Assembly: GCA_002398105.1 (NCBI GenBank)
Contig: DHCD01000114.1
Location: 15,602-29,591 of the forward strand
Source of the DNA: Syntrophomonas sp. UBA4911
Lineage (GTDB): Bacteria; Bacillota; Syntrophomonadia; Syntrophomonadales; Syntrophomonadaceae
DNA: 13,990 bases
Direction: 5' to 3'
The translations under genes and the position numbers were made by a program. The notes beneath the pieces were generated by a model that had not been told where the DNA came from, did not search any database, and saw only the letters and a program-made list of their open reading frames with translations. Numbering within the stretch: position 1 is the stretch's first letter; each line of letters begins with the position of its first letter. Positions 7,327-12,432 of this stretch are shown here, in pieces.

Positions 7327-8499
7327 TTAATAGGTATCACGTCTTATAGGCTGACCGCCGCCATTTATACAGCCACCGGGACAGTTCATCACTTCAATAA
7401 AGTGATAATTGCTGCGGTCAGCCAATACGTCTTCAATAATAGGGGCGACATACCTGGTACCGGTCACTATACATACGCTGACCGGCAGGGTCTTTCCTCC
7501 CAGGGCTTTGACCGGAACCTCCACCACTGCTTCTCTTACCGGATCAAGCCCTCTTACCGCCTGAAAATCAACTTTTCCCAGAGCTTCCCCGCTCAGCACT
7601 TCGTAGGCGGTACGCAGAGCCGCCTCCATAACGCCTCCGGTAACCCCGAATATGGTGGCGGCCCCGGTCGAGCTTCCTATAAATTGGTCGGCGCGTTCAT
7701 CGGGAAGATTGACAAAATCTATACCCGCTGTCTTTATCATTTGCGCCAGTTCCCGGGTAGTCATCACCGCATCAACATCCTTGTAGCCGCTGGCAATGAA
7801 TTCGGGACGGTCACACTCATATTTTTTGGCGGTGCAGGGCATAACCGAAACCGAATAGATAGTACCCGGGTCAAGGCTAAGCTTTTCAGCCAAATAAGTC
7901 TTGGATACGGCGCCGAACATCTGCTGGGGAGATTTGGCGGTTGAAATATGAGGCAGTATTTGCGGGTAGTTATCTTCGGCATACTTTACCCAGGCGGGGC
8001 AGCAGGAAGTAAACTGGGGCAGAGGTCCGGCATGTTCAAAACCGGGGACCCCCAGAGCGTTGAAAACCCGGTGAATGAGTTCCGTTCCTTCTTCGGTTAT
8101 GGTCAGGTCGGCGGCAAATTCAGTATCATAAACCTTATCAAAACCAAGTTTTCTTAAAGCGGCATACATCTTATTTTTGACATTGGTTCCCGGGGCCAGG
8201 CCGAATTCTTCACCCAGAGCCACCCTTACGGCCGGGGCCTCCTGAACTACTACGAATTGATGGGGGTTATCCAGAGCCTTTCTTATCCGCTCATTGACCA
8301 TGCTGAAATCATCAATAGCACCGAAAGGACAATTAATAAGGCATTGTCCGCAATTTATGCATTTTCTGATTTCAATATGATGTTTTTCTCCCAATCTGCC
8401 CTGAATGGCACCGGTGGGACAGATGGAAGTACAATGGTCACAGGCCTTGCATTGGTCACTGACATGAATAACCCCATTATTCAGCACTGCAGTACTCAT
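7327..8499 (-). CDS. hydA: [FeFe] hydrogenase catalytic (large) subunit
   Basis: This subunit interconverts H2 with protons and electrons. Numbering from ATG 8499 (390 aa), two [4Fe-4S] clusters are bound by CKACDHCTSICP (C17, 20, 23, 27) and CINCGQCLINCP (C47, 50, 53, 57). The H-cluster motifs are L1 FTSCCPAW (proton-relay C166, ligand C167), L2 MPCTAKKYEC (C222) and L3 EVMNCPGGCINGGGQP (C373, C377). All expected ligands are present. There is no signal peptide; the small subunit supplies export. GGGAGGGAG sits 7 nt before the ATG; the preceding GTG (8502) is closer and less likely. It is the first gene of the operon, behind a sigma-A-like promoter and a long structured leader. HydEFG maturases are not in the window. 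Confidence 0.97.
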   Translation of the reverse strand: MSTAVLNNGVIHVSDQCKACDHCTSICPTGAIQGRLGEKHHIEIRKCINCGQCLINCPFGAIDDFSMVNERIRKALDNPHQFVVVQEAPAVRVALGEEFGLAPGTNVKNKMYAALRKLGFDKVYDTEFAADLTITEEGTELIHRVFNALGVPGFEHAGPLPQFTSCCPAWVKYAEDNYPQILPHISTAKSPQQMFGAVSKTYLAEKLSLDPGTIYSVSVMPCTAKKYECDRPEFIASGYKDVDAVMTTRELAQMIKTAGIDFVNLPDERADQFIGSSTGAATIFGVTGGVMEAALRTAYEVLSGEALGKVDFQAVRGLDPVREAVVEVPVKALGGKTLPVSVCIVTGTRYVAPIIEDVLADRSNYHFIEVMNCPGGCINGGGQPIRRDTY

Positions 8500-8502
8500 C
8501 AC

Positions 8503-8706
8503 TAATCTCCCTCCCTGTATAGAAGTTCACAGAAAACAAAAAGCTCCCTCACCTCCTTTGCATGAACCATCCATCTGATCGACTTCTATCCTTCATGGAT
8601 AGGTTCATTCCCGGTTCATCCGGGAAAAAAGAAAGCTCAGGAACAATATTCCTGCTGTCTGGCCTCCGACAGCTTTATTTTCACTTCGTGTGAAGGACTA
8701 TTATTA
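8503..8706 (-). ncRNA. Structured 5' leader of the hydrogenase operon
   Basis: Given the promoter at 8713-8741, the transcript has about 200 nt before hydA. In transcription order it can form TTCAC/GTGAA (8680-8694, loop ACGAA), GCTGTC/GACAGC (8654-8673), AGGAA/TTCCT (8639-8653), TTCCCGG/CCGGGAA (8608-8626, loop ATGAA) and CTATCC/GGATAG (8586-8602, loop ATGAA). The last is enclosed by TGAACC/GGTTCA (8563-8607 region). A perfect extended Shine-Dalgarno, AAAGGAGGTGA (8549-8559), follows but is not near a good start. I match it to no riboswitch class that I know. A regulatory role is inference from length and structure. Confidence 0.55.
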
Positions 8707-8712
8707 GTGAAT

Positions 8713-8741
8713 ATTATACCAATATAAACTTACCTTGTCAG
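8713..8741 (-). promoter_or_regulatory. Sigma-A-type promoter of the hydrogenase operon
   Basis: On the minus strand, CTGACA (8741-8736) is separated by exactly 17 bp from a perfect TATAAT (8718-8713). The predicted start of transcription is near 8706. The next gene downstream is hydA, about 200 nt away. Confidence 0.82.
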
Positions 8742-8750
8742 TAATGTATA

Positions 8751-8780
8751 AAAAAGGCCCCGCTTACCCAAGCAAGCGGG
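8751..8780 (-). terminator. Rho-independent terminator just upstream of the hydrogenase promoter
   Basis: CCCGCTT (8759-8765) pairs with AAGCGGG (8774-8780). Read on the minus strand the stem is followed by GGCCTTTTTTATAC, a good U tract. It would isolate the hydrogenase promoter from transcription coming from 8780-9100, where the only candidate source is the small RNA described below. Confidence 0.65.
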
Positions 8781-8876
8781 AGGAAAAAGATTGGGATTGT
8801 ATGAAAAAGCTTTTTACAGCTTTTTACCATGGTAAATAGATTCAAGAGTTCAGAGACACGCTATTATCATTTAAAT

Positions 8877-9046
8877 AAAAAACAGGCACCCCCTATGCTT
8901 ATAACCACACTTGAGCTGCCTGTTAATAATTAACAGTTCAGTATAGCGTACTCCTTTTCGCAATAAGGGAAGGTGCAAAAGTTTCCTTCTACACCCAGGC
9001 TCCAAAACCATAGCTATTGCCTTAGGTAGAGGAGCTCGGAGAACCT
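8877..9046 (-). ncRNA. Candidate intergenic small RNA or orphan attenuator (about 170 nt)
   Basis: No credible ORF lies in this stretch, yet it is framed like a transcript on the minus strand. TTGCCT (9081-9076), 17 bp, then TATTAA (9058-9053) is a weak promoter. The 3' end has AACAGGCA/TGCCTGTT (8917-8924 with 8881-8888, 28-nt loop) followed by six T. Internal pairings include GAAGG/CCTTC and an imperfect CTACCTAAGGC/GCCTGGGTGTAG. The AACAG part of the terminator stem can instead pair with CTGTT in the palindrome at 8920-8936. It fits no class I know (6S, T-box, TPP, glycine, cobalamin, c-di-GMP considered). Confidence 0.35.
8920..8936. repeat. 17-bp perfect palindrome
   Basis: CTGTTAATAATTAACAG is an 8+1+8 perfect inverted repeat. 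As DNA it looks like a repressor operator. As RNA it can form a hairpin that competes with the adjacent terminator stem. The core TGTTAA-N3-TTAACA resembles the Rex operator but is one base short in the spacer. Confidence 0.5.
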
Positions 9047-9112
9047 ATTTATTTAATATAATTTATCATATGGTAAGGCAAAAGGCAATAAAATAAACTT
9101 ATTTATTGGCGA

Positions 9113-9152
9113 TAATAAAAAAAGTACACCTCTTGGGCAGCGGGTGTACTTT
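9113..9152 (-). terminator. Rho-independent terminator of the 35-aa ORF
   Basis: AAAGTACACC (9121-9130) pairs perfectly with GGTGTACTTT (9143-9152) around a 12-nt loop. On the minus strand it is followed by a run of seven T then ATTAT. It lies about 35 nt past the stop of the small ORF at 9187-9294. Confidence 0.85.
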
Positions 9153-9186
9153 GAGGGCATAAAACAGGAAGGGCATTATCTTTGGC

Positions 9187-9294
9187 TTATCCTCTGGTTG
9201 GACTCATGGTTTTATATTTTTTTATAATTTTTGATACTACCAGTAAAACTCCTCCCCAAAACCATAAAAGTCGCATAGTTCGTGATTTCATCAT
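9187..9294 (-). CDS. Small single-pass membrane protein ORF (35 aa)
   Basis: I do not recognise this protein. It starts at ATG 9294 (a second ATG follows at once), with AAAGGAG ending 9 nt upstream, and ends at TAA 9189-9187. The translation starts MMKSRTMRLLWFWGGVLLVV and continues SKIIKKYKTMSPTRG. This is a basic N-terminus, one hydrophobic helix (residues 8-20) and a strongly basic tail, the usual build of bacterial small membrane proteins. A strong rho-independent terminator follows within 40 bp. Ribosome site, start, membrane helix, stop and terminator together make it more than a chance ORF. No clear promoter is visible; AATACTA near 9325 is weakly sigma-G-like but lacks a good -35. Confidence 0.6.
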   Translation of the reverse strand: MMKSRTMRLLWFWGGVLLVVSKIIKKYKTMSPTRG

Positions 9295-9373
9295 AATAAA
9301 TGGCTCCTTTCTTTTTATTTTTAGTATTTGACAAAAGCAGGAGCCTAACTCTTAAAAAAAATTCCATTCAAAA

Positions 9374-9402
9374 GAAGCAGTCTGACGATTCTCTTGCTTC
9401 CC
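9374..9402 (+). repeat. Decayed partial copy of the dut-flanking repeat
   Basis: These 29 bases match 9942-9970 at 23 of 29 positions without gaps, sharing AAGCAG, GACG and TCTCTTGCTTCCC. The right half needed to form the hairpin is missing. The two copies are direct repeats 568 bp apart with the dut-like gene between them. Confidence 0.5.
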
Positions 9403-9448
9403 TTAAGCTGGCTTTAAGTTTAAATTTAGTGTAAATATCAACCAGGAC

Positions 9449-9457
9449 TGATATAAT
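9449..9457 (+). promoter_or_regulatory. Extended -10 promoter for the dut-like gene
   Basis: TGATATAAT is a perfect extended -10 (TG-N-TATAAT) with only a poor -35 at 16-17 bp. Transcription would begin near 9464, about 73 nt before the TTG start. Confidence 0.5.
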
Positions 9458-9536
9458 AAAAAAAACGAGTAAATAAAAATATTCCGGATCACGCTTCGCT
9501 CACCAAGGAGATGCCGGGGAAAATGGAGGGAAAGAT

Positions 9537-9926
9537 TTGGAGAAAATCGAAGTTCAGTTTAAAAAACTGCTTAATTACGCCAAACTGCCCGAATATGAAA
9601 CCAAAGGAGCGGTCGGCTGCGACATCGGCTTGGTTCTGGGTGACGAAGAAGTGCTTTATCCCCATGAAGTAAAAAGTTTTCCCACCGGGTTTGCCATCAA
9701 AATTCCCGACGGGTTCGAAGCGCAGATAAGAAACCGCGCCGGGATGGCCCGGAAAGGGCTGGTGGTCGCCAACTCGCCGGCCACCATAGACTCTGACCAT
9801 ATCGGCGAAGTGCAGGTCTTGCTGCTTAATGTCACCAATAAACCGATGCGCATCATTCCAGGACAAAAAGTAGCGCAGCTGGTTTTCAGCCCAGTGGTCA
9901 AGGCGGAGTTCAAGGTTGAGGGGTAA
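9537..9926 (+). CDS. dut: dUTPase-family protein, short and divergent
   Basis: The family hydrolyses dUTP to dUMP and pyrophosphate as a homotrimer. This 129-residue copy keeps the fold but has altered motifs. Motif 1 is AVGCDI (25-30; the Asp is present). Motif 2 is RNRAGMARKG (65-74), with Ala in place of the usual Ser of PRSGLA. Motif 3 is ATIDSDHIGE (82-91), with His and Ile where Tyr and Arg/Gln are usual. Motif 4 is GQKVAQLVF (109-117). The glycine-rich motif 5 that closes over the nucleotide is absent; typical enzymes have about 145 residues. The start is TTG 9537 with GGAGG 7 nt upstream. It stands alone, with a repeat hairpin behind it. It may be a true dUTPase lacking the C-terminal arm, or a relative with another substrate. 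Confidence 0.82.
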   Translation: MEKIEVQFKKLLNYAKLPEYETKGAVGCDIGLVLGDEEVLYPHEVKSFPTGFAIKIPDGFEAQIRNRAGMARKGLVVANSPATIDSDHIGEVQVLLLNVTNKPMRIIPGQKVAQLVFSPVVKAEFKVEG

Positions 9927-9942
9927 AAACTAGAAGCAGAGC

Positions 9943-10001
9943 AAGCAGAGGGACGGCTCTCTTGCTTCCCAAAAGGAAGCGATAGAACCGTCCCTCTGCT
10001 T
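9943..10001. repeat. Long REP/MITE-like hairpin between convergent genes
   Basis: AAGCAGAGGGACGG (9943-9956) pairs perfectly over 14 bp with CCGTCCCTCTGCTT (9988-10001). Inside it GCTTCC (9964-9969) pairs with GGAAGC (9975-9980) around CAAAA. It lies between the dut-like gene and the convergent glycosyltransferase and may serve as a two-way transcription barrier, though neither side has a U tract. The sequence resembles GAACCGTCCC-type intergenic repeats that I recall as multicopy in some Clostridia. The copy number here needs a genome search. Confidence 0.75.
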
Positions 10002-10025
10002 ACTGAGGGGTGTCGCCAGGCGCCG

Positions 10026-11162
10026 TTAAGCAAATGCAGGGTCAAACCAGGTTTTTAAACTCTGATTGTTTTTTAAAAGCTGCTCAAGCCTCTGCCGGGC
10101 CGGCTTAAAATCCGGATAAAGTGCGATTGCCTGGCGATAGGACCCGACTGCCAATTCATATTTTTGCTGCATTTCGTAGCAGAGACCGAGATAATGCAGG
10201 GCGAAAAAACTTCCCGCCCCTGAAAGGATCAGGTATTCCGGATTGGCTTCTCCCAGAATGAGACAATAGGAAAAGGTCCGGGCAGCTTTTTCATATTCCT
10301 TGAAGGCGAACTGCACCCTCCCTTTATAAAAATAAAGATCCACGTAATCGGGATAAAGCTCAATGGCTTTTTCAATACCGGGATATGCGGCTGCAAAGTT
10401 GCCCGTCGCAATCAAGATGTCATATTTCAGCTTATATGCAAGCGGCGGCGGTAGAACTCCTTTTTCAAGAAATCTTATGATGGCCGTGTTTACGAACTGA
10501 AACGCTTTTATATAGTCTCTTGAACAGTAGTATTCAGCCGCAAGATGATAATCAAGCCAGGCGTTATCCGGCTCTATACCCTGGTTTTCAAGGAGCAGGC
10601 TGATATTGCGGCTGACCTTGCGTTTTTGTTCGTTTTCCATATAGCCATAATGCAGAATCCGCATAAAACGGTTTGACTCAATTCGTGGGGGTGTGGCGGT
10701 GGCGCCGGCAGTAAGCTGCTCGTGTATTTTCCCCATAAACCGGATACCGGCTCTATTGCGAAACAGCCGGAAAGCACTGCAAACGTGGGAGCGCCTCTCA
10801 TCCGCCGGATGCTGACCATAAAAGTGCAGCATCCGGACCGCCAGAAAATCATCCTGCTTATTTTGAAGACAGGATTGGAGCGCCGGAAAATCATGTATTT
10901 GCAGTTCCTCATCGGCGTCCAGCCACAGAATCCAGTCGCATGACGCTTTCTCAAGGCTGAAATTGCGGGCTTGGGCATAATCGTTGGTCCATTCAAAATC
11001 ATACAGATGGGCGCCGAATTCGCCAGCAATCCGTTTGGTCCCATCGGCGGAGCCGGTATCGACAATAACTATTTCATCCACGAGACGACCGGCGCTTTCA
11101 AGGCAGCGCCGGATATGGTCTTCCTCGTTACGGACAATCATGCATAAGCTTATAGTGGCCAT
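10026..11162 (-). CDS. Family 2 glycosyltransferase with C-terminal TPR-like repeats (378 aa)
   Basis: This is a GT-A fold transferase that would use a nucleotide sugar to modify a protein or polysaccharide. Residues 1-85 hold the signature TISLCMIVRNEED, DEIVIVDTGSADGTK and ARNFSLEKASCDWILWLDADEE, with the metal-binding DAD at 82-84. Residues about 230-370 contain TPR-like helices (AIELYPDYVDLYFYKGRVQF, then YRQAIALYPDF), as in SunS-like and other protein glycosyltransferases. The start is ATG 11162; the best ribosome site, GGAGAG, is 12 nt away, so initiation may be weak. It is divergent from a paralogue with the same architecture, next to collagen-like genes. A sigma-K-like promoter lies at 11202-11228. 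Inference: it glycosylates spore-surface collagen-like protein. Confidence 0.9.
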   Translation of the reverse strand: MATISLCMIVRNEEDHIRRCLESAGRLVDEIVIVDTGSADGTKRIAGEFGAHLYDFEWTNDYAQARNFSLEKASCDWILWLDADEELQIHDFPALQSCLQNKQDDFLAVRMLHFYGQHPADERRSHVCSAFRLFRNRAGIRFMGKIHEQLTAGATATPPRIESNRFMRILHYGYMENEQKRKVSRNISLLLENQGIEPDNAWLDYHLAAEYYCSRDYIKAFQFVNTAIIRFLEKGVLPPPLAYKLKYDILIATGNFAAAYPGIEKAIELYPDYVDLYFYKGRVQFAFKEYEKAARTFSYCLILGEANPEYLILSGAGSFFALHYLGLCYEMQQKYELAVGSYRQAIALYPDFKPARQRLEQLLKNNQSLKTWFDPAFA

Positions 11163-11201
11163 AGCTGCCGTTCACTCTCCGTTTCCTTACCGGATACGTA
11201 T

Positions 11202-11228
11202 ATTATATGAAATGACAGTGATTACGGT
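11202..11228 (-). promoter_or_regulatory. Sigma-K-like promoter of the leftward glycosyltransferase
   Basis: On the minus strand, AC (11228-11227), 17 bp, then CATATAATA (11209-11201 region) fits the AC-N16/17-CATAnnnTA consensus of sigma-K at all eight fixed positions. The start of transcription would be about 30 nt before the ATG. A sigma-A reading (TATAAT inside it) lacks any -35. Confidence 0.6.
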
Positions 11229-11263
11229 GATTATTGCAGCATGGCGAGATCAACCTATTTGTA

Positions 11264-11291
11264 ACGGGACGATGTTTTTTTACATAGAATT
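11264..11291 (+). promoter_or_regulatory. Sigma-K-like promoter of the rightward glycosyltransferase-collagen operon
   Basis: AC (11264-11265), 17 bp, then CATAGAATT (11283-11291) fits AC-N17-CATAnnnTA with one mismatch in the last base. The -10 lies inside an 18-bp inverted repeat, TTACATA-GAAT-TATGTAA (11280-11297), which could be an operator. ATG 11325 is about 27 nt past the predicted transcription start. Confidence 0.5.
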
Positions 11292-11324
11292 ATGTAACAC
11301 CATATTGCTTCTAAGGGTGAGTAC

Positions 11325-12428
11325 ATGATAACTATAAGCCTGTGCATGATTGTGAAAAATGAAGAAGACACGATGGAAAAATGTTTAAGCTCTGCTGAGA
11401 GCATAGCCGATGAGATCGTTATTACCGATACGGGCTCATCGGACCGGACTAAGGAAATCGCTGCAAGATTTACGGATAAAATTTATGATTTCAAATGGAT
11501 TGACGACTTTTCTGCCGCGCGCAATTTTTCCTTCAGTAAGGCGACCATGGATTATATTCTCTGGCTGGATGCCGACGATATTATTCTTCCGGAAGACGCA
11601 GTAAAATTCAGGCTTTTGAAAGAAACCCTGGATCCCGGTGTCGATGCGGTTATGATGCGGTACAATACCGGCTTTGACCAGCAGGGCCGCGTCACCTTTT
11701 CTTACTACCGGGCACGGCTCACAAAAAGAAGCCGTGTATTTCAGTGGCAGGAGCCGGTGCATGAATATCTGCAGGTCGGGGGCAAGGTTATAAACTCGGA
11801 TATTGGCATCACGCATACCAAGCAGCATAAAGAGCCAAGTTCAAGAAACCTTAAAATATATGAAAGCTTTTTAGCTGATGGCAAAGAGCTTTCTCCCCGC
11901 GGGATGTATTACTGTGCCCGAGAGTTTAAAGATAACGGAAGATTCCAAGACGCCATACGGATGTTCCACCAGTTTTTAGAATCCGGGCTCGGCTGGCTGG
12001 AAGATAACATCACGGCTTGCGGCGAACTGGCAAAATCATATCAGGCGGAAAAGAACGATAAAAAAGCCCTGGCCGCCATGCTGCATAGCTTTACGTTCGA
12101 TACGCCCCGCGCTGAGCTCTGCTGTCAGATCGGATACCATTTTAAAGCGCAGGGCAGCTACAGACAGGCGGCCTTTTGGTTCGACCTGGCTTTAAGGCTG
12201 GAAAAGCCGCAAAATTCATGGGGATTCCATCAAGAGGACTGCTGGGGTTATATTCCCTCTATTGAATGCGCCGTTTGCTATGACCATTTGGGGGATTATG
12301 ATAAAGCGGAGCGTTACAATAACATGGCATCCGTTTACAAGCCGGACTCCCCTTCGGTAGAGCATAACAAGAAGTATTTTGAGAGTCGCAGGAAAACTCA
12401 ATCTACTATAGTGAGTGAAGGAGGTTAA
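11325..12428 (+). CDS. Family 2 glycosyltransferase with C-terminal TPR-like repeats (367 aa), co-operonic with a collagen-like gene
   Basis: This is a paralogue of the divergent glycosyltransferase. It shares TISLCMIVKNEED, DEIVITDTGSSDRTKEIA, YDFKW and ARNFSFSKATMDYILWLDADD (DAD at 82-84). The middle region FQWQEPVHEYLQVGG is typical of this GT2 group. Residues about 190-350 are TPR-like (GRFQDAIRMFHQFLESG; GSYRQAAFWFDLALRL; GDYDKAERYNNMASVY). ATG 11325 follows AAGGGTG, a moderate ribosome site. Its last codons contain the GGAGG site of the collagen-like gene, whose ATG is 4 bp past this stop. The two are therefore co-transcribed and probably coupled, the best evidence that the collagen-like protein is its substrate (inference). 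Confidence 0.92.
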   Translation: MITISLCMIVKNEEDTMEKCLSSAESIADEIVITDTGSSDRTKEIAARFTDKIYDFKWIDDFSAARNFSFSKATMDYILWLDADDIILPEDAVKFRLLKETLDPGVDAVMMRYNTGFDQQGRVTFSYYRARLTKRSRVFQWQEPVHEYLQVGGKVINSDIGITHTKQHKEPSSRNLKIYESFLADGKELSPRGMYYCAREFKDNGRFQDAIRMFHQFLESGLGWLEDNITACGELAKSYQAEKNDKKALAAMLHSFTFDTPRAELCCQIGYHFKAQGSYRQAAFWFDLALRLEKPQNSWGFHQEDCWGYIPSIECAVCYDHLGDYDKAERYNNMASVYKPDSPSVEHNKKYFESRRKTQSTIVSEGG

Positions 12429-12432
12429 AAAG

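Noticed and set aside
8744..8837. Minus-strand frame MVKSCKKLFHTIPIFFLPLA (and onwards)
   Set aside because: It has no ribosome site, runs through a rho-independent terminator and the hydrogenase -35, and is probably chance.
8920..8936. Calling the palindrome a Rex operator
   Set aside because: The spacer is 3 rather than 4 bases, the outer bases do not fit, and it is far from the promoter, so it is listed only as a palindrome.
8503..9046. Known riboswitch classes (TPP, SAM, cobalamin, glycine, c-di-GMP, FMN, ZTP, T-box)
   Set aside because: I looked for the conserved core strings of each on both strands and found none convincingly present.
10574..11065. 163-codon minus-strand ORF inside the leftward glycosyltransferase
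   Set aside because: It is a frame-shifted shadow of the glycosyltransferase, whose own frame carries the complete GT2 signature.
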